A stretch of DNA of 60,000 bases. Source: Apostichopus japonicus (taxonomy: Eukaryota; Echinodermata; Holothuroidea; Aspidochirotida; Stichopodidae). Below the pieces are notes generated by a model. That model ran no database searches. It was not told the origin of the DNA and worked only from the letters and a program-made list of their open reading frames with translations. Every line of letters begins with the position of its first letter. The first letter of the stretch is position 1. Below are positions 38,549 through 49,863 of this stretch, piece by piece. The translations under genes were made by a program, and so were the position numbers. The stretch is taken from the NCBI RefSeq assembly GCF_037975245.1, contig NC_092568.1:37972501-38032500 (forward strand), written 5' to 3'.

Positions 38549-41500
38549 AAAGGAATTATGGAACTGAATACCCTGTTATTACTGCTAATGGGAGCAAGTC
38601 TGGTACAGTGCCAAGGTATGCTCGCTTTACAAACAAATTCTGAGTATTTTCCTTCCATAGAAATCGGTATATATATTGTCTGATTCTCACTATCCTGTGA
38701 TTTGTGATTAAAGTGTTAGTATTTTGCCCTGCATAGTTTTAATAAAGTAATGTCGTATGACTGAGCATTAACTATGATTGGAACTGATCGGCTCGAAATT
38801 ATCCGTTTTCCGACCGGTCAATCTACTCTTTCCTATGTCCAACAAAGGTAAGTTGTCAGTTACAAATAACGTTTTTGACTTCGATATAAAACCAAGAAAA
38901 TGAAATGATCAAGAAAAAATGATCATTAGTGGGTTGTAGTAATGGAGACGAAACTTTGAAAGGTATCTCTTACTTCGTTACATGGTTTTGCAATATATTG
39001 CTCCGATGTCCTTGTTATTTTACACAGATGACCCTGTCACTATACCAACCGTTCTCAACATCTTGGTTGTCGTTGTAACTTTACTGGCTCTCCTTACACT
39101 TTATAAGTTAATTAAGTAAGTATAATTCATAGAACAAATATTAACGTTCAGATTTTAGCTGGCACAAGTCAAATTCTTTGCTGTGAATGGCAAAGGTCAT
39201 TTAAAGTCAACATATGTCCGAGTCTGGAAACTCGTTAAACACGGTTACTCAAAAGTACGTCTCGCTTGAAGTTCATCATTGGTGAGCACAAGGATCGTAT
39301 TGGAATTCGTGGAAGTCAACGGTCATTTGAGGTTAACATATTTCAAAGTTCAGAAAATTGTAGACATGTTAATCGCAAAAATATTCCTTGAAAGAACTTT
39401 TTACTTAAATAGGTTTGGTTCGCTTTTGGGCAAGAACCAGCTTGCTGATCATTTGAAGTCAGTAATGGTCAACACAAATCTTGTTCGGAGTGTACCTGTT
39501 TAATGTTGAAATAGAAATTGGGACAAGGAGTCACTAAGCCAACTGGCTTTCTGATTTTAACATGCACTAGTGTTGTATAGAAGAAAAAATACACATGCTA
39601 TCAAACAGTTTGCCCTTAGCATCATCCTGAAGATCCAACATTTTGCTTCAGATGTCTTATTTGGATGACGTCATATTTTTATGCTTCTTTATAGAGAGGT
39701 ATATACATCTGTACTTGCTACCGAAGATGAAGATGATTCTCCTGAGGAGGACATGGTCAGTGCCTGCTATCTTTATGTTAAATCTGTTGCTAAATAACGA
39801 GAAAATCGGTTGTGTTTTCATACGGATTCATTGACGTGCATTGACTATTAGCACAGCATTACACAGACGTATGAACCAGGGCCACAGGAACAGCTCCCCT
39901 ATAGTTTTAAGTTGGTATGGGGGATGGGGTTAGGGGAAAAGAGTGTTAATCTGCCTCCCGCCTTTTTCAAAGAGAAATGCACTCCTCACAGTAGAGCGGG
40001 ATCATTTAGCTGGTTCAGAAGTATAAAAAGGTGCCAGGCAAAGTGTCGATAGAAAAGCCGCAACTTCGGAAGCACAGTCGAAATGTTGAAAAAATAGTGA
40101 AAATTGAGAGAAATTTAGTTTGAGATGGAATATTCAATTCTACATTTCCTCAACCTTCGATTTATTGGAGCAGCGTCGTTATTTGTCACCAGAGGTCAAA
40201 TATTGAAAATCTTGTTAATAAGATACCTCAAGTTGGGAAGCATGGATATTTTTCTTACTTAGCATGCAGACGCGTTATATTTAATACAAGAACTCAATTG
40301 TTTTTGGTGGAGGTCAAATGTCATCTGGGTATCCAGCATTCAAACTCTGAAAACCTTTTAAAGTGATATATCATGGTAGAAATCAGAACATTTGAGAGCT
40401 ATTTCTGGTGAACAAGCAGAAGTGTATCGTAATGAAGTCATTGAAACATGTATGCATTTTTGCATTCTGCTTAGCTGTTCTATATTGTAGTAAAAAGTAC
40501 ACATGAATAGGAGTAGCCCAGACAATGTTTGCATGACATGGCGATTTAGTATCTAAAGTGACTGTAGGAGCTTTGTAAGATTGGATCAACCTACGAGCCT
40601 GAGAAGTAATTTTCCGTAGGGCCAAAGCAGCGGTCGTTAGGAAAATATTACGTTTTTGTCAGGACAGTCATGATGTTCTTGAAAATATAGTTCCAAAATC
40701 TCATTAGAGAGATCAGGGCATCATTACATCTCGAAAATTCGACTAATCAAATTAAAATTTCTGCTTTCATTTGTTTCATGTCGGAAATCGATGACATTGC
40801 TCCTCACAATTGTGATGTTACATATCATAATTTAGACACAATATCTTCAAAAAGTGTTGATTTGGAAGATATGATTTTCATCAATATATTCCGATGTCTA
40901 TATAACGAAACCAACAACCTCCGTGTTGTCGCCACGCCAGTTCTAGGCTAACAACTTTTATAACATTTGATACACCATACTCCTATACCTTCCATATTAC
41001 TTTATTATATTTGAACAGTACCATCCCCAATGAAGATCAATAGTGTGAAATAAGTGGTCTTAGTAGGAAAATGAACCCGTGACCTCAACCTCAAATTGTC
41101 CTTTTTATTTAAACAAAATTACAAAACAGTAAACTTTGATAATTTTGTTTATTGTTTTGGGATGTAAGTTATTATCATATTATATTATGTTAACAGTCTT
41201 GTTTCAGGGCCAAGGCCTTCTCACACGACTTTACAACTTAACCCTGGGCATTGATCACATCTACACACCAACGTGTGCACATTTCAATCAATCTCTCCTG
41301 GGGCACCACAGTGCACCGCAACCACGTGTCCCCCCGGGGGACTTTCCATAGGGTGCAGCCAAAAACCGGCGCATGCAACTATATTTACAAGTTACCCCCC
41401 ATTTATACACCTGGGTTAAGAGAGGCAATGGAGATAAAGCGCCTTGCCAAGGACACAACGAAATGATCTGGCCAGGAATCGAACCTGTAATCCTTAGATC

Positions 41501-43395
41501 ACAAGTCCACTGCCTTAACCACTTGACAACAACGCCCTCAGTATAAGTGTGTCTCGAATAAATGATAACTTTTTTGTATTACCTCGTTATGTGTGTTAGT
41601 CTTTATAGTACTGTCCCTTATACATTTCCTTACGTTCTCACCTCGTGTATCGTCTGGTTTTTTTTTTTGCCAGGCGACGTCCTCTCTATTAACCCTTTAT
41701 ACGGAAATACATCACATATTAAGCGTTAACTTTTTTCGGTGTACAAACAATGCGCCAAACGTTCAAGTGACAGTGCCGATAAATAGCGCGAGATAAATAA
41801 TTTCACAAATAGAGCAACATTGCCGCTTCTTTGTGTCTAGTACACGATTACTATCAATGTAAAGCAGTGGCGTAGGAAGGTACTTTTGAGTGGGGGGGGG
41901 GCTGAAGACTGAAGGTCGGCCTGGGGAGGGGTCTAATTTGGAATTTTTTGGCATTCCAGGTGGCCTCAGATGCAATTTGGTGCAAAATAGCACACTTCCA
42001 CACCCACTCCATTTTGTAAAAACTTTTTCACCTGGCCTTAGATGCAATTTGGTGCTCCAAATGAGATTTTTTTCTCATTTGGAAATGAAAAAGGGGTTTT
42101 CTGACTTGCGAAGCGGGGGGGGGGGCGGAATGATACTTCCGCCCCTTCACATTTTTCACTGGGGGGCTGGCGCCCCCAGCCCCCCGGTTCCTACGCCCTT
42201 GATGTAAAGAACTACATGTAATACTTGCGGAAATTTGCAATCTATCCTGCTTAGATACTCACTTAGTGCGGTCACGTTTAAAACGTGCATATTAATGTAT
42301 TAACAACCCAAAACAGAAAGTTGCAAAATCATTAGAATATAAACATCTTTATTTTTCATTTACCAGGAGCACCTGAACACTTTCGCAACTGATCTGCAGG
42401 AACTACCGTTAAGCATGCGAGCATTTTCTCTTTGCTTGAGATCACTCTATTGGGACAATGCGTTAGGGTCTTCTTCAATCACAGCGATAAAAATGAATAA
42501 ACTGCGCGATGGCACAAGGAAAGATGCCTTAGTGTATGCAAAGATAGTTTTGCCTGTTTCTGCTCATGTAATGAGTTTAATCGAGGATTTTTTTCAGTAC
42601 TACAAGGAACTAACCCTAGACGAGTGGAGACAAAATCTTGATGACATTCTTAAGGCCGTACAAGAACATAAACAGTACTGCTCGGAAGTCGCTGCAATGC
42701 ACGAGCATATCCTGATTCCACTGAAAAGAAGGCAGGATGAAGCCAAAGTACTTATGTCTGAACTTGAAGGCCTCACCGAAACGTACAACGAAGTCAAAAA
42801 GAAATTGGAAGAATCTGCTGAGAAGAAAACAATGTATGCGTTTTTTCTCCTTTATATTCCAATTCCAACATTGACTCCAATTGTTTCTGGTCTTTTGCAC
42901 CTGAGTGCAAACAATGACTTAGCTAAAGCAGTGGCAAAGGGCAAGCAATGCGACATCACTGAATCAGCTGTCATGTTGATGAGCGAAACTATGATTCCAG
43001 CCTTATCTCATTTCGTTAATGTAATTGAAGTTGCGACAAGCTTCTTCAGCGTTGTTGAACAAGATATCATGTCTTTTCAAAGGAAAGGGAAGCAGGCGAT
43101 AACAAAGAAAAAGAAAATGCATTTCCGAATGATGAAGAGTAAAGCAATAGAGATCACGCGCAGCTGCAAAGCATTTTTCGCCATGGTCCCAAACGTAAGA
43201 ACCGACTTTATGTGTATCCCGGAAAAGCCAGATGATAAGAACTACGTGGACAGATGGCTATATGATCGACAAAAGGAGATCAGGATGAAGTATGCTAAGG
43301 TGCTTACAGATGCGGCAATGACGATATTTATAAAGGGTCTTTTTCAATTGAACCAAGTGAACCAGCCCATGATTGAAGAGAAGAAGGATGTGTAG
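38549..43395 (+). CDS. Single-pass membrane protein with large helical-hairpin domain, complete four-exon gene (family not recognised)
   Basis: The exons are 38549-38615 (ATG 38558), 39028-39115, 39695-39755 and 42367-43395 (stop 43393-43395). The splice sites are good (ACAG/GTATGC, CACAG/GTAAGT, TATAG/GTCAGT, CCAG) and phases 1, 0 and 0 agree, giving 411 residues. Residues 1-18 are a signal peptide (MELNTLLLLLMGASLVQC). A transmembrane helix follows at 28-48, then an acidic linker (ATEDEDDSPEED) and a mostly helical domain. In that domain a long charged helix (about 135-224) leads into a hydrophobic segment at 225-247 (FFLLYIPIPTLTPIVSGLL), then further helices with a KKKK patch. This helix / hydrophobic tongue / helix plan recalls alpha-helical pore-forming proteins (ClyA/HBL type) or apolipoprotein L, but that is an analogy of layout only. 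If the signal is cleaved, the ectodomain is under ten residues. AATAAA lies at 43628-43633. Confidence 0.8.
41338..41539 (-). mobile_element. tRNA-derived SINE, divergent copy, minus strand
   Basis: On the minus strand the head GTCAAGTGGTTAAGGCAGTG...GGTTCGATTCCTGG has clear A and B boxes. It is followed by the same TCGTTGTGTCCTTGGCAAGG body as the copies at 13507 and 17321. The 3' half differs, so it is a related subfamily. In intron 3 of the membrane-protein gene. Confidence 0.8.
41865..42201 (-). mobile_element. G-rich hAT-like MITE, copy 2
   Basis: Same family as 30849-31214, inverted. The ends are CAGTGGCGTAGGAAGG and CCGGTTCCTACGCCCTTG. Perfect 8-bp duplications ATGTAAAG flank it (41857-41864 and 42202-42209). 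In intron 3 of the membrane-protein gene. Confidence 0.92.
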
Positions 43396-43639
43396 TTATT
43401 TGCAACTGGTTGTATTCACTCTATTTTCGGGTTGGGCCTCATGCGCAACGTAACGAATGTATGATACCTTAGGGCTCATGAGGGTATTTATTATTCTGTC
43501 ACTGACTGGATGAAGTTTGCTGCAACAAGACTACGCATTGTTAAGGGCTTCAAATGGTTGAGGCTCAATAGAGTTTGACACAAATAGGCACCTTACAGAT
43601 AAATGAGTACAAAGTTCTATCAAGTAAAATAAATAATAG

Positions 43640-46546
43640 TATCGTATTATGCACATCGGCAACTTAATAGACCGTTATAACAACAAGTTATAACAACAAG
43701 TTAAGAAGAACAAATACCTATTAAGTCACCAGGAAGCTAAAGCATAGTTTCTTCTGTCACATGTTGTTTTATAAGTGAATGGTTCGATCGATGGAACGAT
43801 CGACCAATCACCGATCAATCAAACGAAAACTATCATCATTTTAATTTTGACCTGTTTACTCGAGATTAGCGAGTTTAAGTCAGTAGGTGTTACACTTTGT
43901 GAAAGTTGTTGGCACTCTTTTGCACCATAATTAAGGTTAAATTATCTAAACTTGGTTCATCATCATTCCCTTCCTCACACTAGCTAATTAACCATTGGAT
44001 AATCTGAGGATAAAATATACTTTTGATTGATACTACTGTAACTACTCATGTGAAACTGAGCATCCCATAAGCAACAATGACAACATGGTGTACACAGAAT
44101 CATCATGTGTGAAAATTTAATTACGTCACCAGGCTGTTAGTTATATTCTATAATTATACTATGATAACACGTTCATCTACATGGTACAGCATAGCACATG
44201 TTAAAGGGGTTGGTTGTTTCTAATATCTTTGTATTGTTTATCCGCATATAGGAAAATAATACTTGAAATTCTAAGACAAACAACATTTACAGTTTAGGCA
44301 GAAATTAGTACCAAAGGAATTACATTTGAAGGAAACACCAACAAGAAGTTTACTGTGATCCGCTTCCTGCAAGAAGAAAGCAACGAATTAGCTAGTCCAA
44401 TATTTTTCATGCGATTAGCATGTCTTAAGTAAGGGACAAGACCGTTATCGGGTTTAAACTAACAATTTGGAATACTTGCCTCTTTACGGTAGGTGGTACA
44501 TTGTCTGTCACCGAAAGAACCCTTTAAACTGCTAAATTATTTTGTAAAATTTCTACGAAGACTCTTCTCCATTTTTTTGCAGTTAGTTTCTCCACATTGC
44601 TATTTTTCTCTATTCATAGCGTAAATGCAGATGCTGGGACTATCTTGGGTACTACAAAGTTCAGATAGCAATTTACTTATTTGATCAATTAATGTAGGCA
44701 TACACTCTGTACGGCATGGGCGGTATAAAAACCTTGCAACACCATTCTCTGGGGATAAATTGGACAACTGCTAATTAACGATTGTATGTAAAAGTACGGA
44801 TCAATCAATGTTTCTCCAAAGATGTGGGACGTACCGTCTTCGAGCTCACAACAACCGCATTAATCTATTAAACTCGCCAAAGTGAGAAAGCGTTGTTGTG
44901 GATTTTTCTTCCAAGTCACGAGTTCCTGTTTCCCTGTGCAAGTGTCATTATGGTGTCTATGTGTGACAATTTTGGGTTCTTTAACTCTTAGTCTCTTCAG
45001 TTTTCAATGATAGATTTCGAAATGGCTGTCACTGTTAATTACAGTTAATTTTTAGTCTGCAATATCGGTCTCGACATCTTTCGTTGAAATGTGCTGAATC
45101 CATGTCAAAAGAGTGATGATACCATGACAGATAACTTAACTTCAACTAAAAAAAATAATATTCTATGTAGCCATGATTTACTTATCGTCCTTTTGTAAAA
45201 CGCTGGCAAGTTTTCTTTACGTTGGTAAAGGTTGCTGGTTATTTTTTCTTTGGTTAAGGTTCTTCCATGCTTTTTGTTTATCCGATAAAAGTTACAATGT
45301 ACGACAGGAAACTGGACATTTCTAATCAAAGTGGATAGGAGTTCTTAAATTAGATGTACAGACGGAGATAAGTCCAATACAGATTTGTGAATGGAATGAG
45401 ATTACCAAATCCTATAGTTTCATGATAACATTTCGATATAGTTTTATCTGTTTAAGTTTACATAATAGTGTATTACAAATAAGTAGTAGCTGCTAATGTT
45501 AGTGGTGGTGTTGCTGGGGTAAATAAACCATTGTAACTAAGACCGTTCGTCCTTTTCCTATTTGATGTTCTGTGTCTGACGTGAAACTCAGCATTAATAT
45601 TGATTTAATATGTTTAAATGAGACCTTAAATGGCATCGACATATCAGTAACTGTTCAACACAGTTTTGGAATAAAAAATGCAAGGTATTTGTTCTTCTTG
45701 GTATTGAATTGGAATTGGTTTAAATTATCAATGAATTAAGAGTACAAGCAATCAACCAGTTGTGTTACAACATCAGTAATTGTGAAGTTAAATATTTTAG
45801 TTATCGCATGGTAGCAGGGGCGTCAATCCCAATTGAAAAGTGTATGTGGGGGGGGGGGGCATAAATGATTGAACATGATAAAACTGGAGTGTTCGCGTAG
45901 CACCTTGGCGCAAAACCTTAATAGTTTGGTCCAGGAGCCGCTTTAGGGCCCCTGTTGGGATCCAGGGTGAAGCCCATTACATTTAGAAATCTTCAAGTTT
46001 GCGTCTGTTTGGTCCCTGAATTCATATGTCAGTCATGCATATATTTTAACAAGGGTCATGTCTGACAAGTGATTAGACTTAAAGTAAGAAAGACTTATCT
46101 ATTTAACATTCGGGTGTAACTTAGGGCCTTTATTATGAATAATAAATTTGATGTCTACAACATGCACACATATGGTATCATAAGTACATTAAAAAAGCAC
46201 TGTTGGATATCTGGGCACATGAACTTTATCGGAAACATAAAAACCTATAAAATAAAGATACTTCATGACCGTAGTCTAGGTATAATCTCTACGGGGGCAG
46301 TTGAGGAACATCGAAAACATAATGTATCTGGTAAACTTCACATGATGCTTTTGATGTGCGTAAAAAGTGCCTTCTCTAAGAAATTTTTAGTGGGTGGGCC
46401 ATTTACAAATGGGACCATCGTGACATTATTAGAGTTCCTTTATAGAGAATACAATGAATATTTTCCTCGATCGCCCAAAACCCTCCGGCTACGAACTGGT
46501 CCAACTAGTTAATTCAGCTAAACCAGCTAAATAACTGAAATATATG
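43640..46546. other. Intergenic DNA, no gene seen
   Basis: No domain-bearing ORF or RNA gene was found. The 125-residue ORF at 46135-46512 has no features I recognise. A stretch near 45825-45980 (GCAGGGGCGTCAATCCCAAT, a G run, then CCAGGGTGAAGCCC) may be a decayed hAT-like MITE. Confidence 0.5.
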
Positions 46547-46858
46547 CAGTGGCGTAGGAAGGTACTTTTGAGTGGGGGGGGTGTCCCCCTCCCCTTTGGA
46601 TTTTTTTTGCATTTCCAGGTGGCCTCAGATGCAATTTGGTGCAATATAGCACACTTCAACACCCACTCCATTTTGTAAATAATTTTGCATTTTCACCTGG
46701 CCTTAGATAAAATTTGGTGCTCCAAATGAGATTTTTTTCTCATTTGGAAATGAAAAAGGGGTTTTCTGACTTGCGAAGCGGGGGGGGGGGGCGGAATGAT
46801 ACTTCCGCCCTCCATATTTTTTTTCACTGGGGGGGGGGGCGCCAGTATGTAGGAAAAG
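46547..46858 (-). mobile_element. G-rich hAT-like MITE, copy 3, one end decayed
   Basis: Starts CAGTGGCGTAGGAAGGTACT like copy 2 and keeps the body. The far end decays at GCGCCAGTATGTAGGAA, where GGCGCCCCCAGCC... is expected. No TSD could be matched. Confidence 0.85.
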
Positions 46859-47062
46859 CCCAATTTCGAAGTCACGTTCTCGGTTCCGTTGAATTGCGGT
46901 GAGAGAAGGTGGTGGGTATGGCTGAACGTTTCAACTTCCTTCTCCAGTAAACACGCCTACTCTCAAATTGGTGATCATCAAAATGAGCCTGTTAATTACA
47001 AAACAGAAATTCAAGATTGAATAGTTAAATGCACTGAGCTAAGCTAATTTAATATACATACA

Positions 47063-47418
47063 TCGTTCGAAATTGCTTTGAGAACATCGCTGGCATTGTA
47101 GGAGCTGTCGATGATACACAGTGTTATCCTTCAGAATGTTTGAGTTTGGATTCTCGGAACCCATGCCTGCACTAAAGTTAGCCCGAGCGCCCAAAGGACG
47201 CCGTGGCTGTCGAAACAAGCAACTAGGAAATCAGAGAATTTCTCCAATTAGTTGCAGATAAAGAAGTAAAAAATCGGCTCAACAATACCCAAACTGTGTT
47301 CGGCAGGATAAGAAACAATTAAAGCGCGATGTCGAACTTCTGATGATGCAAAATAAGGCAAAAAGCAGGAGCTCAACAAAACGAGAACCGCACCTCTAAG
47401 AGAAGTACAGTGCAGTGT
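47063..47418 (-). mobile_element. 5S-targeted LINE copy D: 5' UTR and start of ORF1 only
   Basis: On the minus strand, sequence directly downstream of a 5S start leads to an ATG at 47164 and about 35 codons. After one frameshift these read IIDSSYNASDVLKAISND, matching ITDNKFEARDVLRALSDD of the intact ORF1 at 56072-57166. Similarity stops near 47063. This is the remnant of a fourth LINE inserted in the same 5S position. The junction carries an extra ~30 bp between ACGAGAACCG (47381-47390) and the 5S start. Confidence 0.75.
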
Positions 47419-47454
47419 GAGAACAGGTATATTCAACGTGATATGGTCGTAGAC
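47419..47454 (-). rRNA. 5S rRNA, 5' fragment (interrupted by LINE D)
   Basis: From 47454 downward the minus strand reads GTCTACGACCATATCACGTT, then GAATATACCTGTTCTC. This is the first ~36 nt of 5S rRNA with one base change (CTG for CGG). The LINE D 5' end follows. Confidence 0.85.
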
Positions 47455-47712
47455 ATTAGAATGATGAAATTTAAGCTTTTTATACCCGCCCGCCCCGAGA
47501 CTTACTTTGCAAAGTTGGATATTCAACTCTAGACCACCTATATGGTTACTTATCCCATTAAACTAAACAATGTACATTGTGGTAGCATATACGCCCGGAT
47601 ATGATTGCCCCAATGACTGACGCACGCACGCACACTCACCGTACTGAGAGTCTGAAGCTAGGCACGTTCGTCCGACTTGTGAACAAACCTCTTAACACAG
47701 TGTTCGTACGCT
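47455..47712 (-). other. 5S intergenic spacer, partial, fused to LINE A
   Basis: Matches the 5S-proximal part of the spacers at 51179-51468 and 57404-57700, with a ~32-bp gap (the TTATATGACTTGAGAAGCTA block is missing). At about 47701-47712 (TGTTCGTACGCT) it switches to ORF2 sequence of LINE A. This shows a deletion of the rest of the spacer, the 5S 3' part and the LINE A 3' end. Confidence 0.88.
47477..47484 (-). promoter_or_regulatory. TATA-like box of the 5S gene (unit D)
   Basis: TATAAAAA on the minus strand, centred near -27 to the 5S start at 47454. The same place and sequence occur in unit B. Confidence 0.65.
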
Positions 47713-49863
47713 TTCGGTATTGGCTAGCATAAAAGTGGTATCGTCAGCATGCTGAAACATGCGAGGCTCAAAATGGAGAAATTTGATACCCGAAATATGG
47801 TTGTTCTTATAAATTGCTTCGCGGAACGGTTCTGCACTAATTACATACAACAGTGCCGAAATAGGGCACCCTTGCCTCACACCTCTTTTGATTTCAAAAA
47901 TATTAGACAAGTAACCGTTATGCTTAATATGACTGTTGATATCTGTGTACAAAATTGCAACCCAGTTACGAAAATACTGGCCGAAACCTACTTTCTTCAA
48001 GACATTAAACAAATACTGGTGATCAACCCTATCGAAGGCCTTTAATTGATCAATTTTAAGGAGTAAACCGTCACAATTTGTTTGATTTACGTAACGGATA
48101 ATATTACTAATAACGATAATATTATCAGCAATGTCTCTTCCAGGAATGCAACAGGTCTGGTCACTAGAAACAATTGAACTTATAACTTTTGAAATTCTGT
48201 TAGCTAAAGCTTTTGTAATGATTTTATAATCAATATTTAGGAGGCTAATTGGTCTCCAATTTGAAAGTTTCCTAAGGTCCCCTTTTTTGGGAATATGAGA
48301 AATCATACCTGTTTTCATGGAATCACACATCTCGTTTGATTCAAAAATAGCGCTACAAATACGAATAAGAACAGGTCCAAGCACATCCCAAAAACGTTTA
48401 AAAAATTCAACAGTCAGCCCATCAAGTCCAGGGCTTTTATTAGTTTTCATTGCAACGAGGGCATTGGAAAGTTCCTCTAAGGTGATCTCTTTTTCACACA
48501 ACTTGATTTCCTCTTCCGAAAGAGTTTTGTCCAAATGGTGCAAAAATTCACGCTGAATATTTTCCTGAGTGTGTTCAAGCGAATAAAGATTTTTATAAAA
48601 TAAGGCCTGCTCACGAAGAATTAATTCTTGATCCGTGACGATTTCACCTCTATCCGTAAGAACCGATCTCATTACTTTCTTTTTTTGTCTCGAGGTCTCT
48701 AGGTTTAGAAAGAATTTCGTCGACTTCTCACCTTCCTCATACCACAGTACCTTGGAACGAATCGCTGCCCCGTTAATTTCGTGCCGCAGTAAAACATTAA
48801 GACGGCTACGCAGTTCGAGAAGCCTTGTGGTGTCGTAATCACCAAATTTGTGAGCTTTAACTTGTTCGTAGTTTATCTTCTTCAGCAGCAGCTTTTTCTC
48901 TTTTTCGCGCCACGATTTTTGGCGTTTGCCGAATGTAGCACTCCTAATTCTAATCTCCTTTTTAAGGTTGTCATACCATAATTTAAGTGCTGGAGAGTCA
49001 GAATGCGACGTATTTAACCAACTGTCCAAAATACATTGTCTGATTCCTTGGCAAAAAGTATCGTCTTCTAAAAAGGAATTGTTGAAAATCCATGTACCCG
49101 GACCTCTAGAAATCAGTGTAAGGTCAAGGTATAACTCCACAATATCGTGGTCTGACGCTGGGTAATGCGAAATTTCACATTTTACTACGTGCGGTAAAAG
49201 TTCTTTACTAATTAAAAATCTGTCAATCCTGGATCCCGAAGACAAGTTACTAGTTGTACGCGTAAACTGAATTTTCGAGGGATGTTTATCCCTCCATACA
49301 TCAATCAAATTAAATTTGTCCATGAGATCTTTAAGGACTTTTCTTGAAGAGTCCGGTCTAGGACCGGGTGGAAACCTGTCTTGGTATGGGTTAATTACAT
49401 TGTTAAAATCCCCGGTGAGCACAATAGGCCCGTGACAGGATGTAATAATTCTGTCTAAATCCGAAAAGAAAGCTTTACGCTCCGCCGGCACATTGCACGG
49501 CGCATATATATTAATTACGCTAATTACCTTGCCATCAATATCTATCTCCAGAACTTGTGTCCTCCCTTTGTAAGGAGTTGTATGGGAAATAACATCGAAA
49601 TCACTATTATGTCTAAATAAGGAGGCAGTGCCTCTTCTTCTTGCGTCAGGGAAATTAGAAAAGAAGATTTCCCCTTCCCAATCGAGATTTGCCGCTTTAG
49701 AAATATCGTCATCCCAAAACGTTTCTTGAAGGAGCGTTAAATCATAATTGTTCTTTCTTAACAATGCAAATAAATCTGTCCTTTTTTCTCTACCGACCAA
49801 GCCATTACAATTGAGTGTGGCGAGCTTGATCATAAGTATAATTCCAATTAGACAGTAATACAT
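47692..49863 (-). pseudogene. LINE A ORF2: endonuclease and RT, truncated after the catalytic motif
   Basis: It begins at the ATG at 49863 inside the ORF1 stop (TAATG). The AP endonuclease is complete (LNCNGL, LQETFWD, TGDFNNVI, SDHDIVEL). RT motifs follow: NWRPISLLN, LKIDQLKAFDRV, RGVRQGCPISALLY and QHADDTTF, with His where YxDD has Tyr. Right after this the frame enters spacer DNA and stops at 47692. The thumb, C-terminal domain and zinc knuckle are lost. The open part has no frameshift, so the truncation was probably recent. The protein is roughly 65% identical to copy B by eye over the RT region. Confidence 0.93.

Noticed and set aside
46135-46512. 125-residue ORF
   Set aside because: No recognisable domain, no splice or promoter context; plausible by chance in AT-rich DNA.
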